Notes under the pieces: generated by a model
Database searches by the model: none
Seen by the model: the letters and a program-made list of their open reading frames with translations, nothing else
Told to the model about the DNA's origin: nothing
NCBI GenBank assembly: GCA_943329845.2
Contig: CALQFM020000003.1
Location: forward strand, 38,878 to 102,877
DNA: 64,000 nt
Direction of reading: 5' to 3'
From: Candidatus Kuenenia stuttgartensis
GTDB lineage: Bacteria > Pseudomonadota > Alphaproteobacteria > SMXS01
Program-made: the position numbers and the translations under genes
Shown here: piece after piece, positions 1-9,803 of the stretch
Layout: the number at the start of each line of letters is the position of its first letter
Position numbering within the stretch: the stretch's first letter is position 1

Positions 1-1138
1 GCGGCTTGCCGGTGGGCGGCGGCGGTTTGTCGGCCGGGCTGGGATTGATGTAGACCAGCCGCCGGTCGACCCGGCGATAGGCCGGCTGGCGGCCGATGGC
101 GTCGATGGCGGGCGCGAACGGCTTGTTGTTGAGCACGCTGCCGTCGAGGAACGAGGTTTTCTCCGGGTCCGTGCCGGATTGCAGGTAGGGCCGGAAATTG
201 CCGCGCAGGAACCGCTGCTTGGCGGTCCACTTCCGGCCGCGCTTTTCCAGCACCCGGTCGACCTCGCCGAGCTGGGCCGGCGGGAACGCGGCCGGAAAGC
301 TGGCGGTGGCCCGCGCCGCGAAGGCGAGCGCCGGGATGCAGGCCAGGTCGAAATCGGTCTCCACCTGGCCGTCGGCCCAACGGCGGTAGCGGAAATGCAG
401 CCGGTGGCGGTGCTCGCGCTCCTCGATCAGCGGCGGATCGTAGAGCGGGATCGACCGCGCGTAGCCGAAGAAGTCGGTGAGGGTGACGAACATGTCGAGC
501 TTGAGGCCGGTCGGCATCAGCGAGTCGATAGCGCTTTTCGGCGTGCCCATGGACTCCATGGCGGTGATCAGGCTGTCGACCAGGCGCTCGCCGTCGAAGG
601 GTGGACGCAGACGGACGAGCTGCATCATGCGGCGCAGCTTGCCGGTGACCTCGTCGTCGAGTTCGATGTCCCTGAACCGGTCGCCGGCCACCCAGCGCAC
701 CAGCGGCCAGAACAGCCGGTCGCTCCAGGCGGTGGTCCTGCCTTCGGTGATCAGCGCCTCGACATCGGCGCCCGCCAGCCACATCTCGCGCAGCACGTCG
801 AACGGCAGGTCGTGGGCGAGCGCGCGGGCAAGCAGCACGCTGTTGATGCCGCCCGCGCTGGCGCCGGCGATGACATCGACGATCACCCGCAGGTCGAGCC
901 CGGCGCCGATCTCGCGCAGCAGGTCGAAATAGACCTCCTCGGTGTCGGTTTCCCGCTCGGGCGCCGGCGGCAGGTCGGAGAACCGCCGCCCGCGCTTCTG
1001 GTTGGCGTCATGGACCGAGTGATAGAGCTTCGACGCCCGCGCCAGCTTGAGGATCTCCTTGGCGATGCCGTGCATGTACACGGCCAGCGAGATGCCGCCG
1101 CTGCACACGATCGCCAGCCGGAGCTCTTTCTCCTGCAT
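1..1138 (-). CDS. Patatin-like phospholipase, C-terminal part beyond the left edge
   Basis: The minus strand is open from an ATG at 1138 to the window edge, giving 379 residues without a stop, so the gene is cut by the edge. The N-terminus has a glycine-rich oxyanion loop (CSGGISLAVYMHG, residues 12-24). A nucleophile elbow GASAGG puts Ser at residue 94, and the Asp of the dyad lies in LDGS near residue 332. These are the hallmarks of patatin-type lipid acyl hydrolases, and the opening resembles the long bacterial patatin-related proteins that carry an extra C-terminal domain. The likely role is hydrolysis of membrane phospholipid or storage acyl esters; the substrate is unknown. The next minus-strand gene (SixA-like) ends about 165 bp before this start, so the two may share a transcript. 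The family call is confident and the full length is unknown. Confidence 0.85.
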   Translation of the reverse strand, partial: MQEKELRLAIVCSGGISLAVYMHGIAKEILKLARASKLYHSVHDANQKRGRRFSDLPPAPERETDTEEVYFDLLREIGAGLDLRVIVDVIAGASAGGINSVLLARALAHDLPFDVLREMWLAGADVEALITEGRTTAWSDRLFWPLVRWVAGDRFRDIELDDEVTGKLRRMMQLVRLRPPFDGERLVDSLITAMESMGTPKSAIDSLMPTGLKLDMFVTLTDFFGYARSIPLYDPPLIEEREHRHRLHFRYRRWADGQVETDFDLACIPALAFAARATASFPAAFPPAQLGEVDRVLEKRGRKWTAKQRFLRGNFRPYLQSGTDPEKTSFLDGSVLNNKPFAPAIDAIGRQPAYRRVDRRLVYINPSPADKPPPPTGKP

Positions 1139-1303
1139 CAGCTTTGGTCCGCGAGATCGATGGTCGTCACGTCTCTCCCCTTCGGCGCGCGCGCATCTGG
1201 CCACGCCGGGTGCGGGAAATCAACGCATGGGAGAGTGGAAGGTGCCTCGGTACCCGAAGGCGGCGCCCGACGCATCCCTGTTCGGGCGAGGCCGCGGCCT
1301 TGC

Positions 1304-1813
1304 TCAGACCAGCGCCTTGGGGCTGTCGAAGGCGACCAGGTCGCCGGCCTTCGCCTTGGCCCAGCTGGCAATATCGAACTCGATGACGGCCAGCGCCGCG
1401 GTGGGGAATTTGTCCTCGATCTCGTCGCGCCGGCCGGCCGGATCGCCGGCCGAGAGTTTGAGGGCCGCGAGCTGCATGCCGGGATTATGGCCGATCACCA
1501 GCAGGGTCGCGATCTCGTCAGGCGCGCCGCGCACCATTTCCATGATGGTCTTGGGGTCGGCGAGGTAGAGCTCGGCGCGAAACTCCAGCGGTACGTCGGC
1601 GTGCAACGCGGTCAGCACGCGCTGCGCCGTCTCGCGGGTGCGGACGGCGGGCGACGAGAGGATCAGGTCTGGCGTCAGGCCGCGCTGGCGCAGATAGGCG
1701 CCCATCAGGGCGGCGGCGCGCTGGCCGCGGTCGTTGAGCGGCCGTTCGTTGTCCGGCTGGTCAGGGTTGTTCCAGTCGGACTTGCCGTGACGAAGCAGCA
1801 ACAGACGCTTCAA
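1304..1813 (-). CDS. SixA-type histidine phosphatase
   Basis: This 169-residue protein belongs to the histidine phosphatase (phosphoglycerate mutase-like) superfamily. The catalytic RHG triad is at residues 8-10 (LLLLRHGKSDW), followed by the family's N-D-RG pattern (RPLNDRGQRAA) and the SPAVRTRETA arginine motif. A second catalytic His lies in VIGHNPG. The short length fits SixA-like phosphohistidine phosphatases rather than phosphoglycerate mutases. The start is TTG, supported by an AGGAGAAC Shine-Dalgarno about eight bases upstream and by the conserved RHG needing to sit at the N-terminus. In related bacteria such enzymes act on phosphohistidine proteins or small phosphoesters; the target here is not known. 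The gene lies alone between the patatin-like gene and the TerB-like gene. Confidence 0.85.
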   Translation of the reverse strand: MKRLLLLRHGKSDWNNPDQPDNERPLNDRGQRAAALMGAYLRQRGLTPDLILSSPAVRTRETAQRVLTALHADVPLEFRAELYLADPKTIMEMVRGAPDEIATLLVIGHNPGMQLAALKLSAGDPAGRRDEIEDKFPTAALAVIEFDIASWAKAKAGDLVAFDSPKALV

Positions 1814-1902
1814 GGGAGTTCTCCTCTCGATTCACGGCGCACCCTACAGCGTGACCGTGTCGTTCCCGTGAACGCGGGATCAACCGGACCTCGGGAAGGG
1901 CG

Positions 1903-2325
1903 TCAGGCGGGCAGGCTGCGGTTCAACGCAACGACGGCGCGGTCGATCGCCGCGGCGGTAAGCCGTTCGATACCCATGTCGTCCCGCATCATCTCGAGCA
2001 GCCGCGATTCCTCCTGGTCAACCTTGCCGTCGCTCGCGGCCGTGTTCGACGCAAGGGCATAGGCGGTATCGCGCACGCTGTGGGGCAATGCGGCATACAC
2101 AAGCCCCAGCACGGTCTCGAGCCCGTCCTTTTCCCGCAGCATGGTGTTGCAGGCGCGTACCGTGGCCACCAGCCAGGATCGGTCATAGCCCTTGAACGCA
2201 GGCAGGTCGGCGACGCTGTGGGACATGGCGCCGATCTCTTCATCCGCCATCCGGGAGTCAGCGGACGCGACGACGACCATCAGGTAGACAAGCGCCGCAT
2301 GGGGCGTAAGAACAGATTCTTTCAA
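1903..2325 (-). CDS. TerB-like (tellurite resistance TerB fold) protein
   Basis: The reading frame gives an all-helical acidic protein of about 140 residues. It begins near LTPHAALVYLMVVVASADSR and contains DEEIGAM and the C-terminal acidic segment SDGKVDQEESRLLEMM. These match TerB-fold proteins, whose two helical repeats carry a conserved Asp/Glu thought to bind metal. The start is uncertain. The frame is open upstream into the helicase gene, but homologous sequence starts at about LTPHAAL, so I chose a TTG at 2325 preceded by AGGA. The gene follows the helicase gene by about 65 bp on the same strand. There is no ter operon around it, so a role in tellurite resistance should not be assumed. 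Confidence 0.65.
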   Translation of the reverse strand: MKESVLTPHAALVYLMVVVASADSRMADEEIGAMSHSVADLPAFKGYDRSWLVATVRACNTMLREKDGLETVLGLVYAALPHSVRDTAYALASNTAASDGKVDQEESRLLEMMRDDMGIERLTAAAIDRAVVALNRSLPA

Positions 2326-2390
2326 GGTAACAAGTCCTAGAGTTGGCCTCAGACCATCCAAAATAGAAACCTGCGGCCTGCTCTTCAATG

Positions 2391-5165
2391 CTAATCGGAC
2401 AATGCCTGGTTTGCGGTGACGCCCGCGCTCAGAAAGGCCGCAGTGATCCCGACCGCCTCGGCCAGGCCGACGCGGGCCACCTCCACGTCCTCGGGAAAGG
2501 CGCCGAGCAGGCGGCTCGGCATGGCGCTGTCGAGCATGACGAACACGCCCCGGTCGCCGGCGCGGCGGATCAGCCGGCCGAACGCCTGCTTCAGCCGCAG
2601 CCGGGTCAGCATGTCGTCGTAGCGGTTGCCGCCGAACGCGTCGCGCCGGGCGCGGTGCAGGATGGACGGGCGCGGCCACGGCACCCGGTCGAACACGATC
2701 AGGCGCAGCGCGTCGCCCGGCACGTCGACGCCGTCGCGGATGGCGTCGGTCCCCAGCAGGCAGGAGTTTTCTTCGGCGCGGAAGATGTCGACCAGGGTGC
2801 CCGGATCGAATGCATCGACGTGCTGGGCGTAAAGGCCGATGCCCTGGCGGGCAAGCGGCGCGGCGATCCGGCCATGGACGTCGCGCAGCCGGTTGATGGC
2901 GGTGAACAGGCCTAGCCCGCCGCCGCCCGCCGCCTCGAACAGCGCCCGGTAGGCGCCCGCCACCTGCTGCGCGTCGGTGCGCTTGACGTCGCGGACCACC
3001 AGCACTTTCGACTGGGCACCGTAATCGAACGGCGATTTGTGGCTCGAGCGTTTCGCCGGCAGCACCAGGTGGTTGAAGCCGGTACGCAGCTCGGCGTTGC
3101 GCCAGCCGTCCTGGTCGGCGCCGTCCGCGCCGGCGTCGTCACGCAAGGTGGCCGAGGTGACGACGACGCCGTGGGCGGGGGCCAGCACCACGTCGGCGAA
3201 CGGCTTGGTCGGATCGATCCAGTGCCGGTGCAGGCCCACGTCGTATTCGCGCTGGCCGCCACGCTCGACAGAGAACCAGTCGACGAAGCCTTCGGCCGTG
3301 CCCTTCTCCAGGTCCCGCAGCATGGCGCGCCAAGGCAGGATCATGGCGTCGACCCGCCGCGTGATGCCGCCGCGCGCCGCCTCCAGCCGCGTGCGCTCGG
3401 CGCTCTCCAGTTCCTCGGATTCGTCTGCCAGCCGGTTGCCGATGACACGGGCGAGCTGCTGCATGGGCACGGTCAGCTCGGCCAGCGCCTGCTCCAGCGC
3501 GCCCGCCGCGGCGCGCAGCCCGTCGGACAGCGTGTGCGTCGCCGCCTCCAGCGTATAGGGATCGTCCGGCCGTTGGGCGCGGGCATAGACATGGGTTCGG
3601 ACGGCAGCGAGGAACTGCTCGGCGGCGCCTTGCGCGGCGGCGCTGGCGATGCGGCCGAGCCAGCCCTCGCCGGGCAACGCGGCTGCCGCGCGGATCGCCT
3701 CGCGCATCAGCGTCTCGGATTCCGGGTGCAGGGCCAGCAGGTCGCCGATGCGCGCCTCGATGCCGCGCGCCCGGCCGCGCCTGCCGCCTTCCGGGCCGCG
3801 CACCCAGCGCCGCAATTCCACCGCCTCCAGCCCCGAGAGATGGGCCGAGAACGCGCTGTCCGCGGCGTCGAACAAGTGATGGCCCTCGTCGAACACGTAG
3901 CGGGTCGGCTTGTCCTCCTCCGGGCCGTAGAGCGCGGCGCGGATCATCACCAGGGCGTGGTTGGCGATCACCAGGTCGGCGCCCTTGGCCTTGCGCGAGG
4001 AATGCTCGATGAAGCAGGTGCGCCAGTGCGGGCAGGCCGCATAGACGCATTCGCCGCGCCGGTCGGTGAGACCCGACGCCCGGCCCGCGCCGATCCGCTG
4101 CAGCAGCCAGGCGGGCAGGTCGCCGCCCACCATGTCGCCGTCGCGGCTGTAGCGCGCCCAGCGCACCACCAGCGCCAGCCGGACCAGGTTCTCCGGCGTC
4201 ATCTGGGCGCGGCCGACCGCCTCCTCCAGGTTGAGCAGGCACAGATAGTTCTCGCGGCCCTTGCGCACCACGACCTTGCGCGCCTTGACGCGGCGGTCGG
4301 GGAACAGCCGGTCCAGCTCCTGGTCGAGCTGCCGCTGCAGGTTCTTGGTATAGGTCGACAGCCAGACCGCGCCGTGGTTGCGCTCGGCCCACAGGCTCGA
4401 TGGCGCGATATATCCCAGCGTCTTGCCGATGCCGGTGCCCGCCTCGGCGATCACCGCGTTCGGCGCCGAGACGATCTCGCGTGGTTCGAAGGCGGCGGTG
4501 ACCATGTCCGCATAGTCCCGCTGGCTGGCCCGGTCCTCGGCGCCCTGGCCCAGCAGCGCGGTCAGCCGGTCCTGCACCTCGCCCGAGCCCACTGGAAAAT
4601 CGTCGGGCGGCGGGCGCGGCGCCATGTCCTCCCATTGCGGCAGCCGGCGCCAGACGTCGAGGCCGCTGCCGGCGTCCTCGCCCGATGCAGGTGCGCCCAG
4701 CGCGGCGGTGACCCAGGCGCCCCACGTCCAGCCTGCCTTCGCCATGGTGCGAGCGAGGCGCTGCGCCTCGGGCCGGTCCGGGTAACGCGGGTCGGCGAGC
4801 AGGGCCAGCAGCAGCTTGGCGGCCTGGTGGAGGATGGCCGCCTGGTCTTCCAGGCTGCCCGACGGCAGCGCCAGCCCCAGCGCGGCGGCGATCCCGCCCG
4901 GCGTCGGCAGACAGAACTTGGCGGGGCAGGCGAAGGCATAGAGGTCGAGCACGTCGAGCACCCGGGCGAGCGGCTCTGTCTCCAGCCGGGCGCTGACCGC
5001 CGGTTCGTGGCAGACCAGCATCATGCCGCGCGCCGCCCGGACCGCGGCCTCGCCAAGGCCCAGCGTCTCCACCTCGCCATCGACCGTCACGATCACGGCG
5101 TCTCGGAAGCCGACCGCGAGGGCGGGCATATCGGGTAACGCGATTGTGGGTGCGGAAGTGGACAT
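2391..5165 (-). CDS. DinG/YoaA-type ATP-dependent DNA helicase with Fe-S cluster
   Basis: This is a superfamily 2, XPD/DinG-like helicase of about 924 residues. The Walker A motif AEAGTGIGKT is near residue 242. Four cysteines follow (NYLC, GECVY, AACPHW, RTCF), in the place of the 4Fe-4S cluster that XPD-type helicases use to separate strands. The Walker B is VFDEGHH, so the usual DEAH is DEGH. C-terminal helicase motifs include the final QAFGRLIRR. An N-terminal segment of about 200 residues before the helicase core is unassigned. ATG at 5165 is preferred over the upstream TTG at 5174. The expected role is 5'-3' unwinding in repair or R-loop removal. The start is divergent from lysK and the intergenic space is about 150 bp. 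Confidence 0.88.
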   Translation of the reverse strand: MSTSAPTIALPDMPALAVGFRDAVIVTVDGEVETLGLGEAAVRAARGMMLVCHEPAVSARLETEPLARVLDVLDLYAFACPAKFCLPTPGGIAAALGLALPSGSLEDQAAILHQAAKLLLALLADPRYPDRPEAQRLARTMAKAGWTWGAWVTAALGAPASGEDAGSGLDVWRRLPQWEDMAPRPPPDDFPVGSGEVQDRLTALLGQGAEDRASQRDYADMVTAAFEPREIVSAPNAVIAEAGTGIGKTLGYIAPSSLWAERNHGAVWLSTYTKNLQRQLDQELDRLFPDRRVKARKVVVRKGRENYLCLLNLEEAVGRAQMTPENLVRLALVVRWARYSRDGDMVGGDLPAWLLQRIGAGRASGLTDRRGECVYAACPHWRTCFIEHSSRKAKGADLVIANHALVMIRAALYGPEEDKPTRYVFDEGHHLFDAADSAFSAHLSGLEAVELRRWVRGPEGGRRGRARGIEARIGDLLALHPESETLMREAIRAAAALPGEGWLGRIASAAAQGAAEQFLAAVRTHVYARAQRPDDPYTLEAATHTLSDGLRAAAGALEQALAELTVPMQQLARVIGNRLADESEELESAERTRLEAARGGITRRVDAMILPWRAMLRDLEKGTAEGFVDWFSVERGGQREYDVGLHRHWIDPTKPFADVVLAPAHGVVVTSATLRDDAGADGADQDGWRNAELRTGFNHLVLPAKRSSHKSPFDYGAQSKVLVVRDVKRTDAQQVAGAYRALFEAAGGGGLGLFTAINRLRDVHGRIAAPLARQGIGLYAQHVDAFDPGTLVDIFRAEENSCLLGTDAIRDGVDVPGDALRLIVFDRVPWPRPSILHRARRDAFGGNRYDDMLTRLRLKQAFGRLIRRAGDRGVFVMLDSAMPSRLLGAFPEDVEVARVGLAEAVGITAAFLSAGVTANQALSD

Positions 5166-5321
5166 CGCGACCAATATTAGGAGAGACCCGGCGGCCTGTC
5201 ATGCGCCGCCCGAACAAAACAGGACCGCATGTCGGCCATGACCCTGCCGGAAGCCGCAGAAACATTGACGCTTCCCCGCCTTGGCCCTACTTTCCGCCGA
5301 CTTCCAGTCCCGGGAACACCC

Positions 5322-6902
5322 ATGTCCGAGTTTCGAGAGATCGCCCTGAACAGCAACGCCTGGCCTTTCCAGGAAGCGCGCAAGCTGGTCGATCGGTTCG
5401 AGAAGACGGGCGTGAAGCCGGACGCGGTGATCTTCGAGACCGGCTACGGCCCGTCGGGCCTGCCCCATATCGGCACCTTCGGCGAGGTGGCGCGCACGAC
5501 CATGGTGCGCCACGCGTTCGAAACCATGTCGGACATCCCGACGCGGCTGATCGCGTTCTCGGACGACATGGACGGTCTGCGCAAGGTGCCGGACAACATT
5601 CCCAACAGGGAAGCCATGGTGCCCCATCTGGGCAAGCCGCTGACCCAGGTGCCCGACCCGTTCGGCACCCATGACAGCTTCGGCGCCCACAACAACGCCC
5701 GGCTGCGCGCCTTCCTCGACGAATTCGGCTTCGAGTACGAGTTCATGAGTTCGACCGCCTGCTACAAGTCCGGCCGGTTCGACGCGACCCTGCTCGACGT
5801 GCTGCGCCACTATGACGCGGTCATCAACGTGATCCTGCCGACGCTCGGGCCGGAGCGCCGCGCCACCTACAGCCCTTTCCTGCCGGTGTGCCCGCGCAGC
5901 GGCCAGGTGCTGCAGGTGCCGATCATCGACCGCGATGTCGCCGCCGGCACCATTACCTACGAGGACAATGGCGAGCGGGTCACCGTCCCGGTCACCGGCG
6001 GCCATTGCAAGCTGCAGTGGAAGGCCGACTGGGCCATGCGCTGGGTGGCGCTGGGCGTGCATTACGAGATGGCTGGCAAGGATCTGATCGATTCGGTCAA
6101 GCTGTCGAGCCGCATCTGTCAGGCGCTGGGCGGTACGCCGCCCGAGGGCTTCAACTACGAGCTGTTCCTCGACGAAAACGGCGAGAAGATCTCCAAGTCG
6201 CGCGGCAACGGCCTGACCATCGAGGAGTGGCTCCGCTATGCGCCGGCCGAGAGCCTGTCGCTCTACATGTTCCAGTCGCCGCGCAAGGCCAAGCGGCTGT
6301 ATTTCGACGTGATACCCAAGGCGGTCGATGAATACATCACCTTCCTCGACGCCTATCACCGGCAGTCGGCGCCCGAGGAGAAGCTCGCCAACCCCGTCTG
6401 GCACATCCATGGCGGCAATCCGCCGGTAGAGGACGTGCCCGTGACCTTCGGGCTGCTGCTCAACCTGGTGAGCGCCAGCAATTCCGAGGATCCGGCGATC
6501 CTGTGGGGCTTCATCAGCGGCTACGCGCCAGGTGCCAACCCCGCGACCCATAAGCTGCTCGACCGGCTGGTGCGTTTCGCGGTGGCCTACTACGACGACT
6601 TCGTGAAGCCCAACAAGCGGTTCCGCCAGCCCGATGACCGCGAGCGCGCGGCGCTGGCCGACATGGCGGCGGCGCTGAACGGACTGGCGGCCGACGCCAC
6701 CGCCGAGGACATCCAGAACGAGGTCTATGCCGTGGGCAAGGCGCACGGCTTCGAGCCGCTGCGCGACTGGTTCAAGGCACTCTACGAGACGCTGCTGGGC
6801 CAGAGCCAGGGCCCGCGCATGGGATCTTTCTTCGCGCTATACGGTTTGGACAACAGCCGGGCATTGCTGGCGGACGCGTTGGCAGGCAAGCTCGCCGCCT
6901 GA
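5322..6902 (+). CDS. lysK: Class I lysyl-tRNA synthetase
   Basis: The product charges tRNA-Lys with lysine in the cytoplasm. It is the class I (Rossmann) form found in archaea and many alphaproteobacteria, unrelated to class II LysS. The HIGH signature appears as HIGT at residues 49-52 ([13 protein letters not shown]), and KMSKS appears as KISKS at residues 289-293. Length from ATG 5322 is 526 residues, normal for the family. An in-frame ATG at 5229 would add 31 residues with no family similarity, so I prefer [16 protein letters not shown] as the start. The gene is divergent from the helicase gene and opens a plus-strand run that ends with pyrD. No class II lysS is in the window. Confidence 0.93.
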   Translation: MSEFREIALNSNAWPFQEARKLVDRFEKTGVKPDAVIFETGYGPSGLPHIGTFGEVARTTMVRHAFETMSDIPTRLIAFSDDMDGLRKVPDNIPNREAMVPHLGKPLTQVPDPFGTHDSFGAHNNARLRAFLDEFGFEYEFMSSTACYKSGRFDATLLDVLRHYDAVINVILPTLGPERRATYSPFLPVCPRSGQVLQVPIIDRDVAAGTITYEDNGERVTVPVTGGHCKLQWKADWAMRWVALGVHYEMAGKDLIDSVKLSSRICQALGGTPPEGFNYELFLDENGEKISKSRGNGLTIEEWLRYAPAESLSLYMFQSPRKAKRLYFDVIPKAVDEYITFLDAYHRQSAPEEKLANPVWHIHGGNPPVEDVPVTFGLLLNLVSASNSEDPAILWGFISGYAPGANPATHKLLDRLVRFAVAYYDDFVKPNKRFRQPDDRERAALADMAAALNGLAADATAEDIQNEVYAVGKAHGFEPLRDWFKALYETLLGQSQGPRMGSFFALYGLDNSRALLADALAGKLAA

Positions 6903-6950
6903 ATGGTCCAGATCAGGTCATCCGGTATACAAGGGTACGAGCCCCCATCG

Positions 6951-8252
6951 ATGGAGCAGGGATTGCTGAAAGCCTTTTTCGTTGCCGCCGCAGCCATCGG
7001 CCTGATGGCCCTGTCTCCCACCGGAGAATGGCGCAAGGGCGATCCCGCCGTCGACAAGTGCATGTCGGAGTACGCGGCCATCGACGCCGCCGTGCAGCAG
7101 GCCGGCACCACCGATACGGAATATGCCCGCATCGATGGTTTCCCCTATTTCCGGCTGAACCGGTTCCTGGCCAGCTACGATTTCACCACCCTGAACCCCG
7201 CCCAGCGTACCGAATGGATCGACCATCTGGTGCAGGCCGACAAGGACGAGCGCGCCATCGAGATCGGCAACCTGCCGGCCACCAAGCGCGGCGAACTGTA
7301 TGGCAAGCTCGAGCGTGATCCGGTGACGATGACCAAGGCCTGCGCCGACGCCGTCCGCGCCTTCGACCACCAGAAGCCCGACGCCCACAAGGCGCTGCCG
7401 CCGCGCGCCGTGGTGGAAGGTTCCGACGCCGCGCCGGCCAGGTCGGCCACGCGTACCCCCGAGCAGCTTGCCGCGCTGACCGCCGCAGCGGCGCCGCCGT
7501 CCAAGGGCACCACGGTGTTCGAGCCCATGGGCACCAAGCCCATGTCCGCCTACACCGTGAAGCTGCTGGTCGACCAGTCGCGCTCCAAGGAGCTGAAGAT
7601 CCCCGAGCCCAAGGAAGAAGCGGCCGAGCGCCTGATCGGCAGCTTCGCGCCCATGGTCCGTGTCACCGGCGAGCCGGACGAGTCCATGGTCATTCCGGTC
7701 TGGAAGGACGGCAAGATCGCCAGTGAGTACAACGCCGCCGTGGCCTACGCCCGGTTCTCGCAGGCCAGGTGGAAGGGCGAGCCGGTCCTGCAGATCAGCT
7801 ATTTCATCTGGTTCAAGGCGCAGCCGCTCGACGGTCTGATCTGGCGTGTCACGCTGGGCGCCGACGGCAAGCCGCTGGCCTACGACACGGTCCACACCGA
7901 CGGCAGCAACTACCTGCTGCTGCTGGACGGCGGCCTGAAGGCCGCGGGCGCCGCCATGCTGCCCGAGGTTCCGGACGGCAGCCGCCTGGTGCTGAGCATC
8001 GACGGCGCGACTCACGACATCAGGCATGTCGGCGCGTGGGATGGCGTGACCCGCGACAACTACCTGCTGGTTGAATACAACCGGCTGCGTCGGATGTACC
8101 ACCACGATGGCGAAACCCGCAGCCTGTTCGACGCCAGCGGCACCAGCGGCACGGGTCCGAACGCGCCGCGCCAGTGGGCGCACCACAAGCTGGACAACGG
8201 CCTCTATTTCGATGCGCCGGACCTGCTGCAGAAGCTGACAGCGGCGAAGTAG
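6951..8252 (+). CDS. Secreted protein of unknown function
   Basis: The predicted protein has about 433 residues. It begins with a short hydrophobic segment (LLKAFFVAAAAIGLMAL) that looks like an export signal, followed by a soluble, charged protein. There is no cysteine-containing lipobox at the cleavage region. Visible stretches include a low-complexity Ala/Pro linker around residues 150-185 and a C-terminal half rich in beta-strand-like sequence with many Trp and Tyr (ISYFIWFKAQPLDGLIWRV). An in-frame ATG abutting the lysK stop at 6903 would add 16 residues before the signal segment, so 6951 is preferred. I recognise no family. Its position directly behind lysK suggests co-transcription only. 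Confidence 0.7.
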   Translation: MEQGLLKAFFVAAAAIGLMALSPTGEWRKGDPAVDKCMSEYAAIDAAVQQAGTTDTEYARIDGFPYFRLNRFLASYDFTTLNPAQRTEWIDHLVQADKDERAIEIGNLPATKRGELYGKLERDPVTMTKACADAVRAFDHQKPDAHKALPPRAVVEGSDAAPARSATRTPEQLAALTAAAAPPSKGTTVFEPMGTKPMSAYTVKLLVDQSRSKELKIPEPKEEAAERLIGSFAPMVRVTGEPDESMVIPVWKDGKIASEYNAAVAYARFSQARWKGEPVLQISYFIWFKAQPLDGLIWRVTLGADGKPLAYDTVHTDGSNYLLLLDGGLKAAGAAMLPEVPDGSRLVLSIDGATHDIRHVGAWDGVTRDNYLLVEYNRLRRMYHHDGETRSLFDASGTSGTGPNAPRQWAHHKLDNGLYFDAPDLLQKLTAAK

Positions 8253-8323
8253 GTCGGTTCCCCGGCAGGGCTTCGCAAAACGCACTACCGCCTCGCCCGT
8301 CATTCCGATAGCGTGCCCGCGAC

Positions 8324-8680
8324 ATGAACCGACTGGTTTACAAGATCTGTCCGGGTGCCGAATGGGCGCATGCCGTCGGCAGCGGAAGCTATGCCGGATC
8401 GGCCGTCGACAGGGCGGACGGGTTCATCCATTTCTCCACCGCGGGACAGACCCGGGAAACCGCCGCGAAGCATTTCGCCGGCCAGCGCGACCTGGTGCTG
8501 GTGCAGGTCGACACCGCGCGCCTGCCGCGGGAGGCGTTGAAATGGGAGCCGTCACGCGGCGGCGCCCTGTTCCCGCACCTCTACGCGCCGCTGCCCGTGT
8601 CCGCCGCGCTGCGCGTCGATCCGCTGCCGTGGCGCGACGGCGACGGCCACCTGTTCCCGGAAAGCCTGGAAGATGCGTGA
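8324..8680 (+). CDS. DUF952 domain protein
   Basis: This is a 118-residue protein of the DUF952 family. Typical features are the opening VYKICPGAEWAHA, the central ADGFIHFSTAGQTRETAAKHFAGQ and the ending LFPHLYAPLPVSAAL. The fold resembles the ADP-ribosyltransferase-like group, and the conserved His and Ser in FIHFST suggest a binding or catalytic pocket. No biochemical function is established that I can cite. The 3' end overlaps the start of pyrD by eight bases, which implies translational coupling, and the pair is a recurrent arrangement in alphaproteobacteria as far as I recall. About 70 bp separate it from the upstream secreted protein. Confidence 0.82.
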   Translation: MNRLVYKICPGAEWAHAVGSGSYAGSAVDRADGFIHFSTAGQTRETAAKHFAGQRDLVLVQVDTARLPREALKWEPSRGGALFPHLYAPLPVSAALRVDPLPWRDGDGHLFPESLEDA

Positions 8681-9740
8681 TCCCTACCGGCTGATCCGCC
8701 CGACCCTGATGGCGCTGGACGCCGAGAAGGCGCACCGGCTGACCCTGCGGCTGCTGAAGTCGCCGCTCGCCGGTCTGCTGGGCAAGGACACGGCCGAGAC
8801 ACCCGAGCTGGAAACCAGCTTCCTTGGCATCCGCCTGCCCAACCCGATCGGCCTCGCCGCGGGCTTCGACAAGAACGCCGAGGTGCCCGACGCCATGCTG
8901 AAGCTGGGTTTCGGCTTTGTCGAGGTGGGAACGGTGACGCCGCGCCCGCAGATGGGCAACCCGGAGCCGCGCATTTTCCGGCTGGTCCAGGACGAGGCAG
9001 TGATCAACCGCATCGGCTTCGCCAACGAGGGCGCCGACATGGTGACCCGCCGCCTGTCGGAGCGCCGGGCCGCGTCGCGCATGGGCAAGATCGGCATCAA
9101 CATCGGCGCCAACAAGGACTCCGACGACTGGATTGGCGACTACGTCAACGGGCTGCAGCGATTTTCCGGCCTGGGCGACTACTACACCATCAACATCTCG
9201 TCGCCCAACACGCCCGGCCTGCGGGCGCTGCAGACCCGCGATTCGCTAAAGCCCCTGCTCGACGCGCTGATCGCCACCCGCGAGCAGATGAGCCGGGTGC
9301 GCAAGCCACCGCTGCTGGTCAAGCTGGCGCCCGACCTGACCCTGCCGCAATGCGAGGACATCGCCGCGCTGGCGCTGGAGCACGACATCGACGGGCTGAT
9401 CATCGGCAACACCACCATCGGCCGGCCCAACACCCTGCAAAGCCCGCTGAAAGGCGAGACCGGCGGCCTGTCCGGCGCGCCGCTGAGGGAGCTGGCGCTG
9501 GAGAACATGAAAACCATGTTCCGCCTGACCGGCGGCAGGATTCCGCTGGTCGGCGTCGGCGGCATCGCCTCGGGACAGGATGCCTACGACCGCATCCGCG
9601 CCGGCGCTTCCGTCGTGCAGCTGTACACCGCGCTGGTCTACGAAGGGCCAGGCCTGGTGAAGCGGATCAAGGAAGAGCTGAGCGCGCTGGTGAAGCGGGA
9701 TGGGCTCGGCAATGTCAGCGAGGCGGTGGGGAAGGGTTAG
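8673..9740 (+). CDS. pyrD: Dihydroorotate dehydrogenase (quinone), class 2
   Basis: This 355-residue flavoenzyme oxidises dihydroorotate to orotate, the fourth step of pyrimidine synthesis, passing electrons to membrane quinone. The N-terminal helices (residues 1-40) that form the quinone tunnel in class 2 enzymes are present. The FMN-binding and catalytic signatures are GLAAGFDKNAEV, the substrate loop NISSPNTPGLR, NTTIGRP and the phosphate-binding LVGVGGIASGQDA. Length is typical for class 2. The start overlaps the DUF952 gene by eight bases. The gene ends 63 bp from the convergent epimerase gene. Confidence 0.95.
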   Translation: MRDPYRLIRPTLMALDAEKAHRLTLRLLKSPLAGLLGKDTAETPELETSFLGIRLPNPIGLAAGFDKNAEVPDAMLKLGFGFVEVGTVTPRPQMGNPEPRIFRLVQDEAVINRIGFANEGADMVTRRLSERRAASRMGKIGINIGANKDSDDWIGDYVNGLQRFSGLGDYYTINISSPNTPGLRALQTRDSLKPLLDALIATREQMSRVRKPPLLVKLAPDLTLPQCEDIAALALEHDIDGLIIGNTTIGRPNTLQSPLKGETGGLSGAPLRELALENMKTMFRLTGGRIPLVGVGGIASGQDAYDRIRAGASVVQLYTALVYEGPGLVKRIKEELSALVKRDGLGNVSEAVGKG

Positions 9741-9803
9741 CCCCCGAATCCTGACTGCCATCTCCCATGGCCACGCAGCGTAGCCGCGACGGCTGGGCAG
9801 GTG

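Noticed and set aside
179..2062. Long plus-strand open frame opposite the patatin, SixA and TerB-like genes
   Set aside because: It is antisense to three genes with clear motifs, its protein is low-complexity Arg/Gly/Val-rich, and no family is recognisable. Such mirror frames are expected in GC-rich DNA.
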